Positions 1 to 5,297 of a stretch of 13,197 nucleotides of DNA are shown in pieces (positions within the stretch are counted from its first letter, which is position 1; every line of letters starts with the position of its first letter). The DNA lies in contig JAUVCJ010000040.1 of assembly GCA_030595765.1 (NCBI GenBank), forward strand, positions 1 through 13,197, in the 5' to 3' direction. The notes beneath the pieces were generated by a model that searched no databases, was not told where the DNA came from, and saw only the letters and a program-made list of their open reading frames with translations. Source of the stretch: Thermoplasmatota archaeon (lineage in GTDB: Archaea; Thermoplasmatota; Thermoplasmata; GCA-020350865; JAUVCJ01). A program made the translations under genes and the position numbers.

Positions 1-110
1 ACATCAACACTGGTCTTCAACGTTCTAGCTACATCTTCAACACTATAGCCAGAGCTGGTACAGAGCCGCCGGAAGACGGAGGGTTGACATTCAATGCCCA
101 TAGACCTCAT
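1..110 (-). CDS. N-terminus of a helix-turn-helix protein (XRE-like, possibly ImmA/IrrE type), partial
   Basis: Thirty-six codons are open from an ATG at 108-110 to the left edge. The start is well supported: a GGGAGGT Shine-Dalgarno site sits six bases upstream (complement of 117-122), and the ATG overlaps the stop of the preceding PHP gene as ATGA. The visible protein has a short lead followed by FRRLCTSSGYSVEDVARTLK, which resembles the first two to three helices of an XRE/Cro-type helix-turn-helix. The pattern of an aromatic/basic start, then SGxSVEDVAxxLKxS, is what is often seen at the N-terminus of archaeal ImmA/IrrE-type metallopeptidases, which pair such a domain with a zinc protease. 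The protease part, if it exists, lies outside the window. The HTH call is from pattern only; the gene itself is more certain than its family. Confidence 0.68.
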   Translation of the reverse strand, partial: MRSMGIECQPSVFRRLCTSSGYSVEDVARTLKTSVD

Positions 111-1171
111 GTTCTAACCTCCCAGCGTCCTTCCTTTCGACCACCCATGCGTTTGAGCAACCCATTGGATTGCAGTTTTTGGATGTTTCGTTCTATAGAT
201 CGTTCCGTAACTCCTATAAGGGTTGCCAACTCAGGAATTGTTATTGTATCGTCCTTTTCGATCGCCTGCAATATCTTCTCCGACGTTTTTCCAATGCTTT
301 CCCGACGCTTTCCCGACGCTTTCCCGACAATCCCCTCGATAGGGATAGTTGTTTTGTACCTGTCCTTATCCTCTTTGCTTGAATTGCCATCTCTACCCTG
401 AGCCTGGTAGTATCTACAGAACTCATCCTTGCAGAAGCCGCTTCTTAGGTCTGGATTCAGCTTAAGCAGCCTTTTAATTGCGGCTGTTGCAAAAAAGTAA
501 TGAGAGTTGGACATGAACCTTTTGCCAGCAACTGGTCTGCCATGCCCTTTTAGCATTGAGATCCTTAGTTGCTCTAGGTTATCAATGTCATTACTGCCTT
601 TAGCGCCATTATCAGAGTTAACAGCTCCGCCAAACTCCAGCCAGCCTGCTCCGATCTCTGCCATGAAGTGGGAATCGCTCCCGGCAGTCCCTGGCTTTTT
701 CCACTTGTTTGCAAGATCCGCTGCGGCCCTGTTCTCAACACTTCTGGTTCTGCCATTTATGCACTCAACTGCATCCACCATCCTCATGACCTCTTCTGGA
801 TAGTCAGGTAAGGAGTTTCCTCTGGGGAAGATGTAATTGGTTCGCCTCGGATGCGGCAGTGAGGAGACACCACCCTGATCCCTTATCTCGTCCAGCACCT
901 CTAGCGCATCCTTTGAGATTATCTCCTGATTAAGGAAGTATCCAAGTATCTCAAAGCCCTGGATCGTTTTTATCTCTGCGCCTGGCACCAACAGAAGGCC
1001 CTCAGGCTGGCCGTTCTTCTCCAGATAGGAAAGAACCCCATGCGCAGTGTCATGGTCTGTTATTGCAATGCCGTCCAGACCCTTTACACGAGCTCGCTCG
1101 ATGACCCAGGTGATTGGTGATAGCGAGTCCTTTGAGGAGTTGGTGTGGTTGTGCAGGTCAAATCGCTTCAT
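107..1171 (-). CDS. PHP-domain metal-dependent phosphoesterase with C-terminal winged helix
   Basis: The protein has 354 residues. Residues 1-220 are a PHP (polymerase and histidinol phosphatase) domain with its metal ligands in order: DLHNH (H7, H9), TDHDT (D39, H40), GAEI (E66), LPHPR (H107) and SDSH (D166, H168). Such domains hydrolyse phosphoesters with two or three bound metals; stand-alone members act on small nucleotides or sugar phosphates, and the substrate here cannot be told. A variable linker (about 235-295) leads to a winged helix at about 297-354 (TIPELATLIGVTERSIERNI, then GGRKEGRWEV). This resembles the C-terminal wing domain of RecG-like/AlbA-2 ATP-binding proteins and is unusual on a PHP domain. 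The linker is encoded by an 11-bp tandem repeat (296-328). The start follows a perfect GGAGGTG site, and the ATG overlaps the lipoate ligase stop as ATGA. Both ends are therefore coupled to neighbours in one operon. Confidence 0.88.
   Translation of the reverse strand: MKRFDLHNHTNSSKDSLSPITWVIERARVKGLDGIAITDHDTAHGVLSYLEKNGQPEGLLLVPGAEIKTIQGFEILGYFLNQEIISKDALEVLDEIRDQGGVSSLPHPRRTNYIFPRGNSLPDYPEEVMRMVDAVECINGRTRSVENRAAADLANKWKKPGTAGSDSHFMAEIGAGWLEFGGAVNSDNGAKGSNDIDNLEQLRISMLKGHGRPVAGKRFMSNSHYFFATAAIKRLLKLNPDLRSGFCKDEFCRYYQAQGRDGNSSKEDKDRYKTTIPIEGIVGKASGKRRESIGKTSEKILQAIEKDDTITIPELATLIGVTERSIERNIQKLQSNGLLKRMGGRKEGRWEVRT
117..122 (-). promoter_or_regulatory. Shine-Dalgarno site of the partial HTH gene
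   Basis: On the minus strand this reads GGAGGT, preceded by another G, with a six-base spacer to the ATG at 108-110. It lies inside the last codons of the PHP gene, as expected for translational coupling within an operon. It decides the start of the downstream partial gene. Confidence 0.75.
296..328. repeat. 11-bp tandem repeat, three exact copies, inside the PHP gene linker
   Basis: The plus-strand unit GCTTTCCCGAC occurs three times head to tail (296-306, 307-317, 318-328), with a decayed further copy just left of it. In the PHP gene it encodes residues 282-292. Because 11 is not a multiple of three, each copy is read in a different frame (VGKA, SGKR, RES). Both alternative frames downstream hit stops soon, at TAA 241-243 and TGA 231-233, before the winged-helix core. 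Confidence 0.9.
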
Positions 1172-2856
1172 GGATGCACCTCCATCTTGGTTCTGATCAC
1201 TTGCTCCAGAAGATCAAGCCTAAGCTCGGTCAGCCTGTCAAACTTGCCCAGATAGGCATCCTCCTCCAGATCGAGGTCGTAGCAGGTCCTCGCATCGATG
1301 TCAACAAGCACACCCATCAACCCTGACGACTCAAAGTCTTGCTGGTGCTTGACATAAAAAGGCTCACAGCAGCTACCTATGTAGGAACTGACACCGGAAC
1401 TACGAAGCCTGAAGAGCTTTTTCATCAGGTCTGCAAAGCTTTGAACCGTTATAACCTCTAGCCCATATTTCTCCCCAAGCTCGTGAGCCGAGCCTGTGGA
1501 ACAATTGCCGCAGCAGGCACAGCCCTCGATGTATCTCCACCCGCACTGACCTGACTTTGCGCAATACGGAAGCAGCAGCACCTCTGGCTTAGCTATCCCT
1601 TCAAAATCTCCAAGAACCGTGAATATCCTGTTGGCATCCTCAGGCTCGAACCCATATTTTGTGAGCTTGCTCTTTCCAAGCGCATCAAGAAATACGCACA
1701 CCACCTCATCTACACTCACTCCTAGTAACTCCGCATCGCCGCTTGGTAACTCCACATCGCCATCTACCAACTCCATATCATCACTTGGTAACTCAACATT
1801 CACTCCTATAAACTTCACACCGCCACCTGGCAACCCCACATCACCACCTAGCAACTCCGTATTTTCCTGCGAAAAGAAGTTTCTTATGTTTGACTCAAGG
1901 TCTGATGGCTCGCTGCTTGAGTATTTCAGATGAGCCTCAAGGTCCATTACAGCCCTCTGAGGATGAGCAAAGAAGTCTCCGATCATCAGCACACTCTGGA
2001 GCTGATGAGCTCCTGAATCAAGCACAAGCGCCACTCTAATAAGTCCTCCTTTGGTCTTTTTCCTTGAAAGTAGAACGGATCGGGAGTCAAGCGGTCTTCT
2101 CAACCCATGGATCCACTCCTCCGAAGACATATCGGTCAGGGCTTGCTCCATTCTTTCAAGCTCCTGCGGTAAGAGATCCCTGGGCTTAAACGATACCCCC
2201 AGAGCCTGCTCGAAGCCGTGTGTTATCGCTGCTTTAATCTCATCCATTGGAGGGACAACACCCAATTGCTCTTTTAGGCAGGTAACACGCCTGCGTACCG
2301 AGGCTAGCTCTTTGCTTTTCAGCTTCTCCACAGGAATTCGCAATGCTCTAAGCATCCCATCTACATCAAAATCGGTCAGAAGCGTCCCCTGGAACAGGAA
2401 TGCTGAGCCCTCCTGGACACCACCGGTCCCGGATATCTTCCTGCCATTGACCTCGATGTCGTTCCTTGGTCTAAAACATGCATCTAGGCCAAGGTCTCGA
2501 AGTCCCAGCGCCACTGCCTCGCACATCACCCTGTAAAGAGCCTCAACATTAACATCCAGTGCGGAATGAGCTCTATCAGCAATGATCTCCCAACCAAGCT
2601 GGCCTTGATCAAAATAAAGAGCTCCGCCTCCTGTTATCCTGCGGCCTATGTCAAGGCCTTTTTCGATGCAGTGATCCATTCTCAGCTCCTGCGTGGTGTT
2701 CTGGTGAAATCCTACAAGAACGGCATCTGGAGAATATTCCATAAAACGCAGGGTGTTTGGGCTCTCTCCAGCTGCTCTTGAGTGCAACAATGCCCTGTCC
2801 AGTGCCAGGTTCTGATATGCATTCCTGACTCCAGTATCAAGAAGGGTCCATCCCAT
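1168..2856 (-). CDS. Lipoate-protein ligase A fused to a DUF116 cysteine-rich domain
   Basis: The protein has 562 residues in three parts. Residues 1-245 are the LplA/BPL catalytic fold, with the lipoate/ATP-binding motif RRITGGGALYF (72-82) and the catalytic lysine K140 in NGRKISGT. This activity attaches lipoate (or octanoate) to lipoyl domains of 2-oxoacid dehydrogenases or glycine cleavage H protein in the cytoplasm. Residues 255-400 look like the LplA accessory (C-terminal) domain (RVALVLDSGAHQLQ, MIGDFFAHP, GVSVDEVV). It is interrupted at 334-382 by seven 7-residue repeats. Residues 425-540 match DUF116 and contain nine cysteines: C432, C438, C446, C448, C449, C452, C496, C497 and C525. 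The CxCCxxC cluster suggests a metal or Fe-S centre, but its function is unknown. The fusion is longer than ordinary LplA proteins (about 250-340 residues). It is the first gene of an operon with the PHP and HTH genes. No clear Shine-Dalgarno precedes the ATG at 2854-2856. Confidence 0.85.
   Translation of the reverse strand: MGWTLLDTGVRNAYQNLALDRALLHSRAAGESPNTLRFMEYSPDAVLVGFHQNTTQELRMDHCIEKGLDIGRRITGGGALYFDQGQLGWEIIADRAHSALDVNVEALYRVMCEAVALGLRDLGLDACFRPRNDIEVNGRKISGTGGVQEGSAFLFQGTLLTDFDVDGMLRALRIPVEKLKSKELASVRRRVTCLKEQLGVVPPMDEIKAAITHGFEQALGVSFKPRDLLPQELERMEQALTDMSSEEWIHGLRRPLDSRSVLLSRKKTKGGLIRVALVLDSGAHQLQSVLMIGDFFAHPQRAVMDLEAHLKYSSSEPSDLESNIRNFFSQENTELLGGDVGLPGGGVKFIGVNVELPSDDMELVDGDVELPSGDAELLGVSVDEVVCVFLDALGKSKLTKYGFEPEDANRIFTVLGDFEGIAKPEVLLLPYCAKSGQCGWRYIEGCACCGNCSTGSAHELGEKYGLEVITVQSFADLMKKLFRLRSSGVSSYIGSCCEPFYVKHQQDFESSGLMGVLVDIDARTCYDLDLEEDAYLGKFDRLTELRLDLLEQVIRTKMEVHP
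1177..1183 (-). promoter_or_regulatory. Shine-Dalgarno site of the PHP gene
   Basis: The minus strand reads GGAGGTG, five bases before the ATG at 1169-1171. It lies within the last codons of the lipoate ligase-DUF116 gene. It fixes the PHP start and shows that the organism uses the canonical archaeal anti-Shine-Dalgarno inside operons. Confidence 0.85.
1711..1857. repeat. 21-bp tandem repeat, seven copies, inside the lipoate ligase accessory domain
   Basis: The plus strand carries a degenerate 21-bp unit of the form CTTGGTAACTCCACATCGCC seven times without gaps. It encodes seven 7-residue units (residues 334-382): ELLGGDV, GLPGGGV, KFIGVNV, ELPSDDM, ELVDGDV, ELPSGDA, ELLGVSV. The last unit runs straight into DEVV, and GVSVDEVV looks like native family sequence. 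The array therefore most likely arose by tandem duplication of that native heptad. Confidence 0.9.
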
Positions 2857-2875
2857 GCAACGTCAATGGTCATCC

Positions 2876-2890
2876 AAGCAAAAAAAGCTT
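2876..2890 (-). terminator. T7 tract flanked by AAGC/GCTT, leader of the lipoate ligase operon
   Basis: The minus strand reads AAGC, seven T, GCTT. Oligo-T runs are intrinsic termination signals in archaea. This one is 165-175 bases after the MptA stop and about 24 bases before the lipoate ligase ATG. It could end MptA read-through or act as an attenuator in the operon leader. No transcript data support either reading. Confidence 0.35.
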
Positions 2891-2894
2891 CCCT

Positions 2895-2908
2895 AGCTCA
2901 ATAGAGCT
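2895..2908. promoter_or_regulatory. Small inverted repeat upstream of the lipoate ligase operon
   Basis: AGCTC and GAGCT flank a four-base AATA centre. The dyad lies 39-52 bases upstream of the lipoate ligase ATG, near the expected promoter, so it could be an operator. It is short enough to be chance. No convincing TATA box stands out in this gap. Confidence 0.25.
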
Positions 2909-2970
2909 CAGTATTTTGAACTACTCTCTCCCTCTTGGTAATGATATTACTTCGATATTGGGCGCATAGC

Positions 2971-3022
2971 TTGGGTGCAAAGAATGGGGGTAAAGTTTGG
3001 GTGTGAAGAATGGGTACAATGA
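2971..3022. repeat. Imperfect 26-bp direct repeat, two copies, intergenic
   Basis: Copies start at 2971 and 2997. Both begin TTGGGTG and share GAAGAATGGG or AAAGAATGGG in the same place. A shorter relative (TTGGGCGCA) lies just left, near 2958. The repeat sits between the MptA stop and the lipoate ligase promoter region. I see no gene in 2857-3054. Confidence 0.55.
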
Positions 3023-3054
3023 CTGAGGGAAAAGACTGGTCAGAAAGATTAAGG

Positions 3055-3936
3055 TCATTCCCTCAATTCGCCAACAGTGGCTACTCTCTCTGCAAACGCC
3101 TCATACTTGTGGATGGACTCTTCTGCCTTGGACCGAACCAGTACCTCGACGTCATCAGGCAGGTTTGGGAATCGTACAAGTAACAGGTCAAGAGCTTCCC
3201 TGGCCACGTCCTCTACAAAACGGGGATTGGTAAAGGCCTTGTACACCAGCTCGCCCTCCTCCTTGCGCTTCAGGAGGCCGTGTGTTGGAGCTGAAAGAGC
3301 CTGCTCAAGTATATCAATAAGATCATCGGCATCCACCTCAGGCGCGCTGAAAGGGGATGTAAGCTCCATCATGGCGATATTTCGCTGGTTATGAGATGGC
3401 ACTGGTATCTTCTCCAATAGCTCCTTGCAATCAGGATGCTTTTTTGTAAGTATGCTCCTAACCTCCTCCATTGCGCAGGGGCAGACTGTCATACCTATCA
3501 CCTCAACTCCGATCATCTTGGTGGGCTTACCATTTCTGGGGTGGCACACACCAGCCTTGATGCGATAGGGCTCCAGGCTCTTTCCAAAACCGGATATGGA
3601 TCTCTCTATGAAGTAATCCGCCTCGATCAATATCTGAGCATAGGTTGCGTAGTCATGACGCTCCAAAAGAGTACTGGCGACCTTGATGCAAAGAGCCTCC
3701 AGGCTCTTTTGCGGGGTACGTACACTTTGATCCACAATGCTCTCTATTACCTCGATGTTCCGTGAGAGGTGGGAGCCCTTCTGGGTTGCTGGCAGATCAA
3801 CTCCAACGTCGATCTCAGCAGACAAGGTCACTTTCACTCCAGACCTCTCGATCTGTATGGGCTTCCTGACCCTGGTCACTCCGACCCTTGATAGCTTGAA
3901 CACCCGTCGAGGCCTTAGGCTTTGGACATCTGGCAC
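3055..3936 (-). CDS. mptA: GTP cyclohydrolase MptA (FolE2/MptA superfamily)
   Basis: This cytoplasmic metalloenzyme converts GTP to a 7,8-dihydroneopterin phosphate. In archaea that is the first step of tetrahydromethanopterin/folate-type cofactors, and it also feeds 7-deazaguanine (archaeosine) synthesis. The length (293 residues from the chosen start) fits the family. Diagnostic segments, numbered from that start, are QKGSHLSR (52-59, H56), GMTVCPCAM (148-156, C152 and C154), SHNQRN (181-186) and APTHGLLKR (216-224). An upstream in-frame TTG at 3949-3951 would add five residues. I prefer the GTG at 3934-3936 because GGTGGTGA lies just before it and the protein then begins (M)PDVQ, as relatives do. 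MptA and bacterial-type FolE2 share the fold; MptA is favoured by the archaeal context and the sequence style. The upstream neighbour in reading order is the aminopeptidase, 116-131 bases away. Confidence 0.9.
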   Translation of the reverse strand: MPDVQSLRPRRVFKLSRVGVTRVRKPIQIERSGVKVTLSAEIDVGVDLPATQKGSHLSRNIEVIESIVDQSVRTPQKSLEALCIKVASTLLERHDYATYAQILIEADYFIERSISGFGKSLEPYRIKAGVCHPRNGKPTKMIGVEVIGMTVCPCAMEEVRSILTKKHPDCKELLEKIPVPSHNQRNIAMMELTSPFSAPEVDADDLIDILEQALSAPTHGLLKRKEEGELVYKAFTNPRFVEDVAREALDLLLVRFPNLPDDVEVLVRSKAEESIHKYEAFAERVATVGELRE

Positions 3937-3940
3937 GCTT

Positions 3941-3945
3941 TCACC
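3941..3945 (-). promoter_or_regulatory. Shine-Dalgarno site deciding the mptA start
   Basis: The minus strand reads GGTGA at this place, four bases before the GTG at 3934-3936. It overlaps the codons that would be used if translation began at the upstream TTG (3949-3951), so it argues for the GTG start. Confidence 0.55.
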
Positions 3946-3968
3946 ACCCAACTGTTAGCAATGCTTGG

Positions 3969-3978
3969 TAAATAAATG
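3969..3978 (-). promoter_or_regulatory. Candidate TATA box of mptA
   Basis: The minus strand reads ATTTATTTAC, centred about 24 bases upstream of the TTG and about 39 upstream of the preferred GTG. Initiation near 3950 would give a leader of about 14 bases that just includes the GGTGA site. Confidence 0.45.
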
Positions 3979-4061
3979 TGATGCTTGAAATTTTCATAAA
4001 GAATACCATTCTAGAACAGAAATATTGAGTCGAACACAAGCCACCAGAGCTACCATCGTAA

Positions 4062-4079
4062 ATCGTTTCATTTAACGAT
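4062..4079. other. Small hairpin across the aminopeptidase stop codon
   Basis: ATCGTT and AACGAT form a perfect six-base stem around a six-base loop that contains the TGA stop. No T-run follows on the minus strand, so a terminator role is doubtful. Confidence 0.3.
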
Positions 4080-5090
4080 CTTGCCATCTTGCATGATAAC
4101 CTTGGTGGTGCCGTCTGGATAGCTGGCATTAAAGGTGGGCTTGTAAAATAATACATCCCTGTGGGTGTGAGAATCATTCTTACCATTTGGCATGTTGACG
4201 TTCATTCCAAAGGCTATGTGCGCGGTGCCGCCTGCCTTCTCATCCTCCAGCATGTTGCCAGTGAGCTTTGCCAAGGGGTTGAGGCCTATCCCAAGCTCTC
4301 CGAGCATGCTGGCGCCTTCATCAAGTGCAAGAAGTCTCTCAAGCTCGGCTACCCTGTCTGTATCCTCACCTGTTATCGAGCTGACCCTGCCCTTCTTCAC
4401 CACGATGTGGATTGGAAAGCTGGACAGTCCAAGGTCGCCAATGGAGCCATCGACCACTATCAGGCCATCGCCCCTGTCCTCGTGTGGAGCGCAAAAAATC
4501 TCTCCTGCTGGAAGATTGCCAAACTGGCCTGGAGGTACGATTATGTCAGTGCTAAAAGGCCTGTTACCGATGTATAGCACGATGTCAGTCCCACCAGGGG
4601 TGGTTATGTGGACCGAATCAACCCCTTCGAACGCAGCTATTAGGTTGAGCGCATCCTGTTTCATCTTTGCATAGTCCACCTTAACAGAGCCGCGCATCAT
4701 GCTAGTTGTCAGGCCTGGGCAGTGGGCAATGCGTGCACCATTCTGGCATTCGCCCTTGATAAGTTGGATACGGAATGGGGTCTCGTCACCCAGACTTCTG
4801 AATATGTTTACGAAAACGCTCTGGTCCTGAAGCTCCTCCAGAAGAGAATCCGGCACGGTCATAAAGGGTCTGCTACCAGTAAGCAGATGTAGTTGTCCTA
4901 CTGCCCCCAACCTGTTAGCAGCCTCGGCAAAGGCTCCAGCGACCTGCTCGTTCTCAGGGTCAGCAATGACAAGGCAGTTCTCTCCAGGCTTGAGCTCTGT
5001 CACACATCTAAGAGCCGCCTGTGCTCCATTGATGATCTCTTCATCGCTATCGCTTCCGTGTGCCAGGCTCGAGTCGGCTTCATAAGTCAT
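4068..5090 (-). CDS. M29-like metallo-aminopeptidase (leucyl aminopeptidase/AmpS-like family)
   Basis: The protein has 340 residues with no signal peptide or membrane segment. The second half carries the pattern of the thermophilic metalloprotease (M29) superfamily: FGNLPAGEIFCAPHED (190-205, E197), GELGIGLNP (264-272, E265), TGNMLEDEKAGGTAHIAFG (277-295, H291) and DSHTHRDV (306-313, H308, H310, D312). These acidic and histidine residues would bind the metal pair. Members cleave N-terminal residues from peptides, though some relatives in this fold are dioxygenases (NicX-like), so the substrate is uncertain. Relative to bacterial M29 peptidases (about 400 residues) this is the shorter archaeal form. 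A candidate TATA (AATAAATA, near 5121-5128) would give a leader of about ten bases. A large inverted repeat lies upstream of that promoter. Confidence 0.75.
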   Translation of the reverse strand: MTYEADSSLAHGSDSDEEIINGAQAALRCVTELKPGENCLVIADPENEQVAGAFAEAANRLGAVGQLHLLTGSRPFMTVPDSLLEELQDQSVFVNIFRSLGDETPFRIQLIKGECQNGARIAHCPGLTTSMMRGSVKVDYAKMKQDALNLIAAFEGVDSVHITTPGGTDIVLYIGNRPFSTDIIVPPGQFGNLPAGEIFCAPHEDRGDGLIVVDGSIGDLGLSSFPIHIVVKKGRVSSITGEDTDRVAELERLLALDEGASMLGELGIGLNPLAKLTGNMLEDEKAGGTAHIAFGMNVNMPNGKNDSHTHRDVLFYKPTFNASYPDGTTKVIMQDGKIVK

Positions 5091-5120
5091 AGAAGATCAT
5101 GGTTTCCATAAAGAGAGGCG

Positions 5121-5128
5121 TATTTATT
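5121..5128 (-). promoter_or_regulatory. Candidate TATA box of the aminopeptidase gene
   Basis: The minus strand reads AATAAATA, centred 35 bases upstream of the ATG. It would start the transcript near 5100. It deviates from TTTATATA, so support is modest. Confidence 0.35.
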
Positions 5129-5166
5129 GTTTTTGGATATTCCAATCCACTTCGACAATCTGGCTT

Positions 5167-5213
5167 ATAGTCAAGAACCAAACGTTTGGGATGTTTGAAG
5201 GGTTCCTGACTAT
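5167..5213. promoter_or_regulatory. 13-bp inverted repeat between the thermosome and aminopeptidase genes
   Basis: ATAGTCAAGAACC (5167-5179) and GGTTCCTGACTAT (5201-5213) are complementary except at one position, which would be a G-U pair in minus-strand RNA. The 21-base loop contains the palindrome AAACGTTT. It lies 85 bases after the thermosome stop and about 40-90 bases upstream of the likely aminopeptidase promoter. It could be an operator, an RNA hairpin that marks the thermosome 3' end, or both. No T-run follows it on the minus strand. Confidence 0.55.
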
Positions 5214-5227
5214 CTGTGACACATAAA

Positions 5228-5262
5228 GCATAGAGGCCATGTGACTAGGCATAGAGACCATG
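5228..5262. repeat. 14-bp direct repeat spaced by 21 bp
   Basis: GCATAGAGGCCATG (5228-5241) and GCATAGAGACCATG (5249-5262) differ at one base and start 21 bp apart, two turns of the helix. They lie between the thermosome stop and the inverted repeat at 5167-5213. Confidence 0.55.
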
Positions 5263-5297
5263 GATGAATACGCATTGGAATGCTTTCGGATGTTGCT

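Noticed and set aside
1619..1933. 104-residue plus-strand frame rich in Asn, Ser and Pro
   Set aside because: It is the antisense shadow of the 21-bp repeat in the lipoate ligase gene; no recognisable family or start signal.
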